Below, piece by piece: positions 22,332 to 30,868 of a stretch of 36,258 nt of DNA. The position numbers and the translations under genes are program-made. Position 1 is the first letter of the stretch; each line of letters begins with the position of its first letter. Below the pieces are notes generated by a model. The model did no database searches. It worked only from the letters and a program-made list of their open reading frames with translations, and was not told the DNA's origin. This stretch comes from Duganella callida (GTDB lineage Bacteria; Pseudomonadota; Gammaproteobacteria; Burkholderiales; Burkholderiaceae_D): the NCBI RefSeq assembly GCF_004614165.1, contig NZ_SPVG01000138.1:1-36258 (forward strand), given 5' to 3'.

Positions 22332-22369
22332 AAAAAGCCGTTGACCTGATAGCAAGTCAACGGCTTTTT
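22332..22369 (-). terminator. Terminator of the initiator tRNA
   Basis: The hairpin GCCGTTGAC / GTCAACGGC (22337-22364) is flanked by AAAAA and TTTTT. On the minus strand it begins eight bases after the tRNA-fMet 3' end. Confidence 0.88.
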
Positions 22370-22376
22370 CTATGTC

Positions 22377-22453
22377 TGGTTGCGGGGACAGGATTTGAAC
22401 CTGTGACCTTCGGGTTATGAGCCCGACGAGCTGCCAGACTGCTCCACCCCGCG
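22377..22453 (-). tRNA. tRNA-fMet (CAU), initiator
   Basis: This is a 77-base tRNA with encoded CCA. The initiator hallmarks are present: a C1-A72 mismatch at the acceptor end (5' CGCGGGG... 3' ...CCCCGCAACCA) and three G-C pairs closing the anticodon loop (GGG-CTCATAA-CCC). The anticodon is CAT. A textbook sigma70 promoter lies just upstream and a terminator just downstream, so it is a single-gene unit. Confidence 0.97.
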
Positions 22454-22466
22454 TCTGAAGGCAATC

Positions 22467-22495
22467 ATTATATACAGGTTGCGCGGATTTCGCAA
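22467..22495 (-). promoter_or_regulatory. Sigma70 promoter of tRNA-fMet
   Basis: On the minus strand, TTGCGA (22495-22490) and a perfect TATAAT (22472-22467) are separated by 17 bases. Transcription would start about six bases before the tRNA 5' end. Confidence 0.85.
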
Positions 22496-22514
22496 GGCCG
22501 CCTAAATCAGCCGC

Positions 22515-23684
22515 TCAAATCGCGGCCAGACGCCAAAGGGACGTTAACTCGGCCGCGCGGGCGGCGTGCAAGGGATCGGTGGCGTCGCTGGCGCGCGGAT
22601 GGACCGGGCGCACGTCGATGCGGCCCAGCACTTTCAGGCCGGCGGCGGCGATCCATTCCAGCAGCTGGTCGCGCGGACGCAGGCCCAGATGCTCGGCCAG
22701 GTCGGACAGTATCAGCCAGCCTTCGCCGCCCGGCGTCAGGTGCGCCGCCAGGCCGCCGAGGAAGCCGCGCAGCATGCGGCTGTCCGGATCGTAGACCGCG
22801 TATTCGATCGAGGAACTCGGTCGCGCCGGCACCCACGGCGGATTGCACACCACCAGCGGCGCGCGGCCTTCCGGGAACAGATCGGCCTCGCGCAGTTCGA
22901 CCTGATGGTCGAGGCCCAGCAGCGCCAGGTTCTCGCGCGCGCAGCTCAGCGCACGCTGGTCCTGGTCGGTGGCGACCACGTGGCGGATGCCGCGCCTGGC
23001 CAGCACCGCCGACAGCACGCCGGTGCCGACGCCGATGTCGAAGGCCAGCGAAGTATCGGCCGGCAGCGGCGCGTCGGCCACCATCTGGACGTATTCGCCG
23101 CGCACCGGGGAGAACACGCCATAGTGCGGATGGATGCGCGCGCCCAGCGCCGGGATCTCGACGCCGTTGCGCCGCCATTCATGCGCGCCGATCAGGCCAA
23201 GCAGCTCGCGCATGGAGATGATGAACGGTTCCTCATAGCGCCCATAGGCTTCATTGCAGGCCAGACGCACATCGGGCGCGCGGCGCAGCGGAATGGTGTA
23301 GCCGTCCTCGAACGGGATCAGCAGCATGGCCAGTGTGCGCGCGCGCTGCGATTGCGCTTGGCGGTGCAGGTGGAACGCCTCGGTCGGCGAGGACGGCGCC
23401 TTGGCCGGCTTGGCCTTCTTGCCCGGACGTCCCTTGTGATCGGCGCGGCGCGCCAACGCCTGCAGCAGCTGGCGCGCGTTCTGGAAGTCGCCGCGCCACA
23501 GCAGCGCCGTGCCTTCGCAGGCCAGCCGGTATGCGGTATCGGCATTGGTGCGGTCGTCGGCGATGATCACGCGCTTGGGCGGCGGATTGCCGGCTTCGGA
23601 ATGCCAGCGCGCGGAGCGCGGCTCGCCATTCTCCTCCCAGTGGATGCGTGGTGAGGCTTGAGGGGAGGTGCTGGTAGCGGCCAT
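22515..23684 (-). CDS. Class I SAM-dependent methyltransferase with an NPPW motif
   Basis: The protein has 389 residues. The C-terminal half is a Rossmann methyltransferase: SAM-binding motif I FDIGVGTGVLSAVLARRG (215-232), an acidic residue after it in VVATDQD, and the catalytic motif NPPW (281-284). NPP[YFW] motifs are typical of enzymes that methylate an amide or exocyclic nitrogen in rRNA, tRNA, DNA or release factors. The N-terminal 200 residues carry a Lys/Pro-rich stretch (GRPGKKAKPAKAP), perhaps an RNA-contact segment. It resembles RlmG/RsmC/PrmC-type enzymes only in general layout, so the target is not assigned. The ATG at 23684 follows GGTATC, a weak site. A TATAAT at 23714-23719 (minus strand) is a possible -10. 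Confidence 0.8.
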   Translation of the reverse strand: MAATSTSPQASPRIHWEENGEPRSARWHSEAGNPPPKRVIIADDRTNADTAYRLACEGTALLWRGDFQNARQLLQALARRADHKGRPGKKAKPAKAPSSPTEAFHLHRQAQSQRARTLAMLLIPFEDGYTIPLRRAPDVRLACNEAYGRYEEPFIISMRELLGLIGAHEWRRNGVEIPALGARIHPHYGVFSPVRGEYVQMVADAPLPADTSLAFDIGVGTGVLSAVLARRGIRHVVATDQDQRALSCARENLALLGLDHQVELREADLFPEGRAPLVVCNPPWVPARPSSSIEYAVYDPDSRMLRGFLGGLAAHLTPGGEGWLILSDLAEHLGLRPRDQLLEWIAAAGLKVLGRIDVRPVHPRASDATDPLHAARAAELTSLWRLAAI

Positions 23685-23757
23685 GAGGTATCAATCGACA
23701 GGGAAATGCCGACATTATACCGGGCGGCGTGGCCCGCCCGCCGCGCCGCTTTACGCG

Positions 23758-24687
23758 TCAGGCAGACGGCGGCTGTACCGGTTGTGCGGTGTTGGCGGTG
23801 TCCCTGGCCGGTGCCGCGGCGGCATCGGCGGCGGCCGGCGACGGTGACGGTGGCGCTGGAACCGCAGCTGGCGCCGGTGCCTCCGGCGCCGTCGCATCGC
23901 TGGCGGCGTCGGCGTCGCTCGCGGCGGTGGCCTTGGCCTTGTCGGCCGCCGTCGGCGCGCTGTAGGTGTTGGTGTCCTTGCTGTCGACCAGATTGAGCAG
24001 CCGCAGCGACAGATTGCGCAGCGCACTGCGGTCGATGCCGTCGCTGGCCGCGTTGGTGTCCTTGTCGTTGGTGGACAGCGCGGTTTGCAAGTCGCGGCCG
24101 ATCAGCTGGAACAGATCGGCCAGTGTGCCCGGGAAGTCGATGTTCGGCACCTGCACCACCGGCAGATCCTTGGTCGGCGTCTTGTCAGTTTGGGCGGTTG
24201 CGGTATCGGCTTTGTTGGCCTGCGTCTGGCTGGCCGCCGCGTTCATCTCGGCGTTGTACTGGACTTCGACCTCGAAATCGAACTTGCGGCCATCGGCCGT
24301 GGTGATGGTGCCTTTGCCGATGAAGTGCGAGCTGTCGGTCATGCTGAACGCCGCCGCGTTGGTGACGCCATTCGCGTCCCTGGTCTGCTGCACGCCCATC
24401 GCATAACCGGACGACACATCCAGGCTGGCCGAATCGAAATCGATGGTGGCGCCCCTGGCATCGTCGCCGAACAGGGCCTGGGTGAAGCTGCTGACGAAAC
24501 TCTGGGCGAAATCCACCGTGGCGTTGCCGAGCGAGGTGACGCGGCTGGTCAGGTCCAGCGGATTGCCGGACTGCGTGGCCGGCGTCGCGCCGCTGCCTTG
24601 CGTTTTTTGCAAAGCCTTGCTGTCGTTGGACTGGTTGCCCGTGTACAGCTGCTGCCAGCGGTTGCCGAGATTCGAGATGGTAGACAT
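23758..24687 (-). CDS. Uncharacterised protein with a low-complexity tail
   Basis: The protein has 309 residues, no signal peptide and no membrane segment. Residues 85-150 form a compact beta-rich core (ATIDFDSASLDVSSGYAMGV, then GKGTITTADGRKFDFEVEVQ). Residues 185-245 are helical, with FPGTLADLFQLIGRDLQTAL and ALRNLSLRLLNLVDSKD. The last 65 residues are almost only Ala, Pro, Asp, Ser and Thr and are likely disordered. I do not recognise the family. The ATG at 24687 follows GGAATCC. It lies near the SprA-like gene on the same strand, a possible functional link only by proximity. Confidence 0.7.
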   Translation of the reverse strand: MSTISNLGNRWQQLYTGNQSNDSKALQKTQGSGATPATQSGNPLDLTSRVTSLGNATVDFAQSFVSSFTQALFGDDARGATIDFDSASLDVSSGYAMGVQQTRDANGVTNAAAFSMTDSSHFIGKGTITTADGRKFDFEVEVQYNAEMNAAASQTQANKADTATAQTDKTPTKDLPVVQVPNIDFPGTLADLFQLIGRDLQTALSTNDKDTNAASDGIDRSALRNLSLRLLNLVDSKDTNTYSAPTAADKAKATAASDADAASDATAPEAPAPAAVPAPPSPSPAAADAAAAPARDTANTAQPVQPPSA

Positions 24688-24763
24688 GGCGGATTCCGTT
24701 TTAATGAAACTTCTACAACTCTATAACGGTATCGTAGCGGATTACTTGAGGACGCGGCGCGAA

Positions 24764-24973
24764 TTAGTGGTGGTGGGTCCAGCCTTCCGGCGCGGCCAGA
24801 TAAGATTCCACGGCGTCTTTCTGGCCGATGGCATGGTGTTTCACTTCGCCGCACTGGCACACGCCAACGTAAGGCTGGATGTGCGAGCAGGCCGAGACTT
24901 TCTGCAGGCGGACCTGCACGGCTTTGGCGCATTTAACGCATTTGAAGGTCAGGGTGCGTGGAGCTTTCAACAT
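24764..24973 (-). CDS. Small zinc-ribbon-like protein
   Basis: The protein has 69 residues and five cysteines: C12-x2-C15 (FKCVKCAK), C29, and C39-x-C41 (GVCQCGEVK). It also has several histidines, including a terminal HHH. The arrangement suggests a single structural zinc site. The last residues (YLAAPEGWTHHH) are unusual. No family is recognised, and the ribosome binding site for ATG 24973 is weak. It lies between the 309-residue protein and the SprA-like gene, all on the minus strand. Confidence 0.65.
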   Translation of the reverse strand: MLKAPRTLTFKCVKCAKAVQVRLQKVSACSHIQPYVGVCQCGEVKHHAIGQKDAVESYLAAPEGWTHHH

Positions 24974-25013
24974 GATGGTCTGATACGGAGAGACAAAGGC
25001 GCGATTTTACCAC

Positions 25014-25520
25014 TCACGCATACAGATCGAGTGTCGGCTGCGACGGCGCGTTGTTGCCGTAGGCACGCTGTGTTTGCTGTTGTGCCAACTCGGCGCGGGC
25101 CTGCATTTCCATTTGCTGCGCCTCCGCCGCCACCGCGCGGTCCTGGCCGGACGGCTCGGCCGGCGCCAGCGCCGCCGCGGCGATGGTGCGGGCGCGCTGG
25201 ATGGTTTCCTCCGGCGTGGCGCCGGGAGAGGTATCGATATTGACCTCGCCGCCGACGGCGTAACTGACGCCGTTCGGGCCGCGCTGGTAGGTATAGGTGG
25301 GGCCGGACGTCGCCAGGCCGCCGGCGGCCGCCAAATGGGCCTGTTCGTGCTGGCGCACCTCGGTGTCGCGCTGTTTGAGCTGGTCGATCATGGCCAGCGC
25401 CTCCTGCGACAGATTGGTGGTGGAGGCGGCGGAATCCGAAGGCGTGGCCGCCCGCGCCGGTTGCGCGCTGCGCAACGGCGGTGAGATGGCAATGGATGCG
25501 GAAACGGCGCTGATGCTCAT
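25014..25520 (-). CDS. SprA-related putative metalloprotease
   Basis: The protein has 168 residues. The zincin motif HEQAH (H58-E59, H62) sits in the context EVRQHEQAHLAAAGGLA. It is followed by the family's invariant block TYQRGPNGVSYAVGGEVNID and by ALAPAEPSGQDRAVAAEAQQ. These match the SprA/CJM1_0395 family (PF12118 type) as I recall it. The N-terminal 40 residues are Ala/Ser-rich and lack a clear signal peptide. Substrate and role are unknown. The ATG at 25520 has a GAGGGC-like site upstream. Confidence 0.85.
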   Translation of the reverse strand: MSISAVSASIAISPPLRSAQPARAATPSDSAASTTNLSQEALAMIDQLKQRDTEVRQHEQAHLAAAGGLATSGPTYTYQRGPNGVSYAVGGEVNIDTSPGATPEETIQRARTIAAAALAPAEPSGQDRAVAAEAQQMEMQARAELAQQQTQRAYGNNAPSQPTLDLYA

Positions 25521-25564
25521 GTTGAAGCCCTCGGAGCTCCAATCATAGCAAATTTACACCGTCG

Positions 25565-28500
25565 TCACGCGACGCTGACCGAACTCCTGCCGCCGGCGGA
25601 TGGCTGCACCAGGATCTTGGCCGAAATCCGTTCGGTCATTTCCTGCACGTGCGAGATCACGCCGACCTTGCGGCCCATGGCCTGCAGGCCGTCCAGGGCA
25701 TCCATGGCGACGCGCAGTGTGTCGGCATCCAGGCTGCCGAAGCCCTCGTCGATGAACAGCGATTCGACCCGCACGCGGTTGGACGACAGCGAGGCCAGGC
25801 CCAGCGCCAGCGCCAGCGATACCAGGAATGATTCGCCGCCCGACAGCGAATGTACCGAGCGCATTTCGCCGCCCATGTCCTGGTCGCGCACCAGCAGTGC
25901 GAGCGAGGGTGCGGCGCTGTTCTGGATGCGCTCCAGCTGGTAGCGGCGCGACAGGTGGTGCAGGTGGGCGTTGGCGTAGCCCAGCAGGACGTCCAGCGTG
26001 AATTGCTGGGCGTAGTTACGGAAGCGCTTGCCGTCGGCGGAGCCGATCAGGTCATCCATGCGCGCCCAACGCGTGGCGACGGCTTCCTGTTTTTCGATTT
26101 CGGTCAGCATGGCGTGCGAGTGGCGGCGCTTGGCGTCGTCCTGTGCCAGCGCCAGTTGCAGCGCGGTGGCGTGGTCGTTGGCGGTTTTGCGTTCGTCCAG
26201 CAGATCCTTGAGCGCGGCGGCGACGATTTCCATCGCAGATGGCGATGCCGCGACCGCCGGTTGGGGCGCGGTTCCGGTCGCGGACCCGGCGCCCAAGGCG
26301 TCGTCGTTGCTTTCGCCCGCGTCGCTACCAGCGGTGGCATTGGTATCGGTGTCGGCATCGGCCCACAGATCGCCCGTAGCCTCGGCGCGCGGCGCTGGCG
26401 CTTCGGGCGCACCGTCGCCGGGATGTGTCGTTTCCGCTTCCGCCTCGACGATGGCGCCCGAGTGGCGCGGCGGTGGCGCGCTTTGCCGATGCTGTTCGTG
26501 CTGGCGCCGGCGCTCCTGCAGCACGGTGGCGGCTTGATCGACCGCGCGTGCCAGTGCTTGCAGGGCGCTGCGTTCGGCGGCGATCTCGTCGCCAGAATGC
26601 GCCAGCAGCGCATGCAAATGGTCGAGATCGCGCAGGCCTGCATCGGGCTGTCGCTGCTGGAAGTCTGTCATCCAGTCGGCCAGACGCGCCGCGGCGGCGG
26701 CGGCCGACGCCTGCAGTGCGGCCAGGCGTTGCGATGCCTGCGCCAGCGCCTCGTCGCAACGGATGCGGTGTTGCGCCGCCTGCTGGGCCGCGTTCTGGCT
26801 TGCGCCCAGGCGTGCCTTGGCGGCGTCGATCGCGGCCTGCAGCGCCGCTTCGACATCGCGCACCTCCTTGCCGCCCCACAGCGCCATGCGCCGCTCCTGA
26901 TTGTCGCGCAAGGCGGCATTGGCGGTCGCGTAGGCGTTGTGGGCATGAAGCGCGTCCTGCGCGGTTTTCGCCTGCGCCTCCTGCAGACCCTTCAGCTCGA
27001 CCTCGATGGCGGCCAGACCGGCGGCGCGTTCGTCCCAGGCGGCGCGCTGCGCCAGCCATTGCCTGCTTTCTGCCTGGCGGGCTTCGTGGAAGCGCGCCGG
27101 GCCGGAACGCCAGTCGTCCTTCCACTCATCGCTTGGTATGTCGCCGCCGCTGAACGCCGGGTCCAGATCGGCCAGCAGGCCGCTGAGCGTCAGCGCGACT
27201 TCGATGCGCTGGTCTTCCAGCGCCTTGAATTCGGCGGCCGATTGCGCCAGCGCCGTGCGGGCGGCAGCCGCCACCTGCTGCAGCCGCGCATGCTCGGCTG
27301 CCGAGCTGTCGTACGCGCTCTGGGCCTGGTCGCGCGCGACGCGGGCGGTATGCAAGGCACGTTCCTGCTGCTCGATCGCCTGCAAACCCTGCTGCGCCTG
27401 TTCGAGCTGTGCACCGAACCAGGCCGCACGTTCGGCGGCCGGCGCGGATTGTTCCACGTCGGCGGCAAGCGCGTGCGCCTGCCACGCCGTCTCGGCCTGT
27501 GTCAGTGCCTGCTGCATATTCTGCTGCTCGGCGGCCAGCAGTTTCAGTTGACCTGCGCTGCTTTGCACGGCAGCGCGCGCGGTGGCCTGGCGATTGACGT
27601 TGGCCTCCATCTGCCGGCGGCATCGCGTTACATCGTCCTGGAATTCGCGCAGCATGGCCTGCAGGCTGTCGTCCTGGTGGCGGTACGGATGCTCCAGCGC
27701 GCCGCAGACAGGGCAGGGCGTATCGTCTTCCAGCGACTGACGCAGCGATTCCACGCTGGCCGCACATGCCGCTTCGGCCAATCTCAGCGAGCGTTCCGCC
27801 TGCGACAGGGCCGCCATCACGCCGATATTTTCCTGCTCGGCCTCCGCCAGCTGCGCCTGCGCCGCCGTCATGGCCTGCCGATGCTGGGCCGATTGCGCGC
27901 CGATCTGCGCATGGCGGGCCTGGCGCCCTTCCAGATCGAGCCAGATTTTTTCGCCGCTGATCAGCAGTGCGCGATGCTGTTCCAGTTGGCCACGCGTGGC
28001 GCGCAACTGCTCCGCGTCGTAGACCGCCATGGTTTGCGCGGCTTGCTGGCGCTGCTGTTCCAGCGTTTGCAGCGCGGCGGCGGCAGCGGCCAGCCGGGTG
28101 CTGGCGTCGGCTTCCTCGTCGCGGTGCGCCTGTGCGTTGCGCTGTACGCGCGACAGCCCGGAAGCCAGTTTGTCCGCCTGTGCGGCGGCCTGGCCGGCCT
28201 GCACGAACAGCACATCCCAGCGCTCCCATTGCTGCGCCAGGATTTCCCAGTGGCGGTGCTGCTCCAGCCACGCGCGCCCGGCCTGCTGCTGCGCGCCCAG
28301 GCGGTTGTATTCGTCCTGGCGCGACAGCAGCGTGCCGCGTGCCGCGACGTCGGCCTGCAGGGCTTTTTCATTGGCGGCGGCGGCCTGGCGCCAGGCCGGC
28401 AGCATGGCTTCGATGCGGGCATCCAGTGCCTTGGCCTGGTCCAGCTGCGGCGCGGCTGCGCGTTGATCGTCTTCGGCCTTCTGCAAGCCGGTTGCGGCCT

Positions 28501-29554
28501 GCGTCAGGGCGGCTTTGGCCTGGTCCAGCGCCTGCCCCGCCTGCCGCACCTGTTGGCCACCGTTGGCGATGGCGGCGTGCGTGCTGGCGATGTCGGCGTC
28601 GAGGCGGCGGATGTCGTCCGTCAGCGCACGCGCCGGCTGCACCGCATCGATCAGCGCCAGGGCCGCGTGGCGGGGGGCGGCGGCTTCCACCTCCGCCTGC
28701 GCCTCTCCGCTGGCCTGCTGCGCGGCGGCGATTTCTTCCAGCAGGCGCTGGTCCTGATGGTGCCAGCGCAGTTCCTGTTCCAGTTCCGCCTTCTGCTGGT
28801 CGAGCGCCTGCAGCGCCACGGCGGCGGTGGCGCTTTGCGCCTCCAGTTCGCCGCGCTGCTCGCCGCTGAGCGGTTTCTGGTCGGCCAGACGGAGGTTCAG
28901 TTTTTGCAGCGCCGCCTGTTCCAGCTTGTTGCGCTCGAAGGCGCGGATCGAGATTTCGGAATAGATGGTGCTGCCGGTCAGCGTCTCCAGCAGTTCGCCG
29001 CGTTCGTTGTCCTCGGCCTTCAGGAAGGCGGAAAACTCGTTCTGCGCCAGCAGCACCGCGCGCGTGAACTGCTCGAACGACAGGCCGATGCGCTTTTCGA
29101 TTTCGGCCTTGACTTCGGTCTTGGTGCCGCCGATCGGCTGTTCCGACGGCAGCAGTTTCAGCGACATGGTGGTCGGCTGCAGCGCGCCTTCGGCCTTGGT
29201 GCGCGACCGCCGCACGTTCCAGCGCGCACGGTAGGTGGCGCCGTCGCTGCCGACGAAATCGACTTCCGCGTGGCCTTCCGCCGTGCCGCGGCGCAGCAGG
29301 TTGCGCGGGTCTTGCGTGGAGATGGTTTCGTTGCCGACGTCGGACAGGTAATTGCGGCCGGCCACGCGCAGCAGGCGCGGCGTGGCGTCGTACAGCGCCA
29401 GGCACAGGGCGTCGAGCAGGGTGCTCTTGCCGGCGCCGGTCGGGCCGCTGATGGCGAACAGGCCGGTGGAGGCCAGGGGCTCGGCCTCGAAATTGACGCT
29501 GAATTCCTCGGCCAGCGAGGCCAGGTTCTTGCCGCTGATTCTCAGGATCTTCAT
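25565..29554 (-). CDS. sbcC: Nuclease SbcCD subunit C (SMC-like ATPase)
   Basis: This is the ATPase and coiled-coil subunit of the SbcCD (Mre11-Rad50-like) nuclease, which cuts DNA hairpins and protein-blocked ends. The protein has 1329 residues, compared with about 1050 in E. coli. Walker A is GPTGAGKS (37-44). The zinc hook is C614-P-V-C617, midway along the long Gln/Ala-rich coiled coils. The ABC signature LSGGESFLVSLALALGL begins near residue 1234, and Walker B SLFIDEGFGSLD lies near 1265-1276. An acidic, Ala/Thr/Asp-rich, probably disordered insertion occupies about residues 1022-1105 in the second arm and explains part of the extra length. The ATG at 29554 overlaps the sbcD stop by four bases. 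Confidence 0.95.
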   Translation of the reverse strand: MKILRISGKNLASLAEEFSVNFEAEPLASTGLFAISGPTGAGKSTLLDALCLALYDATPRLLRVAGRNYLSDVGNETISTQDPRNLLRRGTAEGHAEVDFVGSDGATYRARWNVRRSRTKAEGALQPTTMSLKLLPSEQPIGGTKTEVKAEIEKRIGLSFEQFTRAVLLAQNEFSAFLKAEDNERGELLETLTGSTIYSEISIRAFERNKLEQAALQKLNLRLADQKPLSGEQRGELEAQSATAAVALQALDQQKAELEQELRWHHQDQRLLEEIAAAQQASGEAQAEVEAAAPRHAALALIDAVQPARALTDDIRRLDADIASTHAAIANGGQQVRQAGQALDQAKAALTQAATGLQKAEDDQRAAAPQLDQAKALDARIEAMLPAWRQAAAANEKALQADVAARGTLLSRQDEYNRLGAQQQAGRAWLEQHRHWEILAQQWERWDVLFVQAGQAAAQADKLASGLSRVQRNAQAHRDEEADASTRLAAAAAALQTLEQQRQQAAQTMAVYDAEQLRATRGQLEQHRALLISGEKIWLDLEGRQARHAQIGAQSAQHRQAMTAAQAQLAEAEQENIGVMAALSQAERSLRLAEAACAASVESLRQSLEDDTPCPVCGALEHPYRHQDDSLQAMLREFQDDVTRCRRQMEANVNRQATARAAVQSSAGQLKLLAAEQQNMQQALTQAETAWQAHALAADVEQSAPAAERAAWFGAQLEQAQQGLQAIEQQERALHTARVARDQAQSAYDSSAAEHARLQQVAAAARTALAQSAAEFKALEDQRIEVALTLSGLLADLDPAFSGGDIPSDEWKDDWRSGPARFHEARQAESRQWLAQRAAWDERAAGLAAIEVELKGLQEAQAKTAQDALHAHNAYATANAALRDNQERRMALWGGKEVRDVEAALQAAIDAAKARLGASQNAAQQAAQHRIRCDEALAQASQRLAALQASAAAAAARLADWMTDFQQRQPDAGLRDLDHLHALLAHSGDEIAAERSALQALARAVDQAATVLQERRRQHEQHRQSAPPPRHSGAIVEAEAETTHPGDGAPEAPAPRAEATGDLWADADTDTNATAGSDAGESNDDALGAGSATGTAPQPAVAASPSAMEIVAAALKDLLDERKTANDHATALQLALAQDDAKRRHSHAMLTEIEKQEAVATRWARMDDLIGSADGKRFRNYAQQFTLDVLLGYANAHLHHLSRRYQLERIQNSAAPSLALLVRDQDMGGEMRSVHSLSGGESFLVSLALALGLASLSSNRVRVESLFIDEGFGSLDADTLRVAMDALDGLQAMGRKVGVISHVQEMTERISAKILVQPSAGGRSSVSVA

Positions 29555-30792
29555 GGCAGCATCAACTCCGCGAACGCGCTCAGCTGATCGGCCGGCGCAT
29601 CGTTACCGAAGCGCTGCTGGTACAGCTGCCGGAAAATGTCGTCCGGCTTCAGTTTTTCCAGCTGGTCGAGCGTCATCACTTCCTGATCGATGGACGAGCC
29701 GCGCGCGGCGGACGAGGTCTCGATTTTCGCCAGCCGCACCGGCTTGCCGTCCAGCGCCGCCTCGATGCGCGCGCGCAGGCCGGGCTCCGGTTGTTCCAGC
29801 AGCACCCGCACTTCGAGGTAAGGCTGCTGCTCGGGCGGCACGTCCGGCGGCGCCAGCGCCGCCAGCTCCTCCAGCACCTGCGTCAATGGCGCCGGCTTGG
29901 ACGGCACGCGCAACAGCTCCACCGCGCGTGGCACCGGCACCGGCACGATCTCGCGCACCGCCGTGCCATCGAGGTCGATGCGCAGCACCTGGTGCGCATA
30001 GTTCACCTCCGAGAAAGACAGCGGCATCGGGCTGCCGCTATAGCGGATGTGTTCCTGTTTGCCGACGTTTTGCGCCAGATGCAGGTGGCCCAGCGCCACG
30101 TAGGCGATGGCCGGATCGAAGATCCCGGCCGGCAGCATCTCGGTGCCGCCGATGACGATACGGCGCTCGGAATCGCTGGACATCTGCCCGTCCACCATGT
30201 GGCAGTGGCCCATGGCGATGATGGCCTGGCCGTCCTGCCTTCTGGACTGCGCCAGTTGCAGCGCCTGCTGATAGAGCAGGGCGATGCCGGCCAGGTAGGG
30301 ATCGGCCGCCTCGGCGCCTGCCTCTTCCGGCGCCGGCACGCGCGGCACGTCGCCGGGACGCAGGAACGGCACCGCCAGGCACCACGCGGCCACCGCGCCA
30401 TCGCGCCCGGTCAGGGGCAGCACCAGCGATTCGAGATCGATCTCGCCATCGGCGTTGCGCTGCACCGCGCCCACCACGCGCGTGCCGTGCGCTTCCAGCA
30501 GCGGTCCTGGCGCGTCCAGCCGGCCCGGCGAATCGTGGTTGCCGGCGATGATGATCAGGTTCAGGTGCGGCACGCGCTCCTTCGCCTGGCGCAGGAAGCG
30601 GTACAGCTGCTTCTGCGACGCGGCCGACGGATTGGCGTTGTCGTAGATATCCCCGGCGATCAGCAGCGCGTCGGCCTGCTCGGCGACGATGGCGTCCAGC
30701 AGCCAGTCGAGAAAACGCTGGTGCTCGTAATGACGCTCGAAATTGTGCAGGGACAGGCCCAGATGCCAGTCGGAGGTGTGCAGCAGACGCAT
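29551..30792 (-). CDS. sbcD: Nuclease SbcCD subunit D
   Basis: This is the Mn2+-dependent nuclease subunit of SbcCD, 413 residues. The metallophosphoesterase motifs are complete: D8-x-H10 (TSDWHLG), D47 (LLIAGDIYD), N82-H83-D84 (IIAGNHDSPGR), the GHCH in AIIAMGHCHMVDG, and GHLH in YVALGHLHLAQ. The C-terminal 120 residues form the capping and SbcC-contact region. The ATG at 30792 gives the standard start MRLLHTSDWHLG. It is cotranscribed with sbcC through an ATGA overlap. Confidence 0.96.
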   Translation of the reverse strand: MRLLHTSDWHLGLSLHNFERHYEHQRFLDWLLDAIVAEQADALLIAGDIYDNANPSAASQKQLYRFLRQAKERVPHLNLIIIAGNHDSPGRLDAPGPLLEAHGTRVVGAVQRNADGEIDLESLVLPLTGRDGAVAAWCLAVPFLRPGDVPRVPAPEEAGAEAADPYLAGIALLYQQALQLAQSRRQDGQAIIAMGHCHMVDGQMSSDSERRIVIGGTEMLPAGIFDPAIAYVALGHLHLAQNVGKQEHIRYSGSPMPLSFSEVNYAHQVLRIDLDGTAVREIVPVPVPRAVELLRVPSKPAPLTQVLEELAALAPPDVPPEQQPYLEVRVLLEQPEPGLRARIEAALDGKPVRLAKIETSSAARGSSIDQEVMTLDQLEKLKPDDIFRQLYQQRFGNDAPADQLSAFAELMLP

Positions 30793-30817
30793 GAAAAATC
30801 TTCAAACAACCGGAAAA

Positions 30818-30839
30818 GCGCCAATATAACGTATGGCGC
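30818..30839. promoter_or_regulatory. Inverted repeat in the sbcD upstream region
   Basis: Arms GCGCCA and TGGCGC flank a 10-base AT-rich centre (ATATAACGTA). It lies 26 bases before the sbcD start and its centre contains -10-like sequence. It does not match the LexA box. It could be an operator or chance. Confidence 0.3.
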
Positions 30840-30868
30840 GGCCCGGCGGTTTGATTTATGCCGCGTTT

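Noticed and set aside
22268-22360. Longer N-terminus for the Cys-rich peptide
   Set aside because: It would bury the signal peptide, and part of it reads through the hairpin at 22332-22369. The ATG at 22267 has a good ribosome binding site.
25850-29587. 1245-codon plus-strand open frame opposite sbcC
   Set aside because: It arises from the strong codon bias of sbcC on the other strand. No start signal or recognisable domain was seen.
30818-30839. Inverted repeat before sbcD considered as a LexA box
   Set aside because: It lacks the CTGT-N8-ACAG pattern. It is kept only as a low-confidence repeat.
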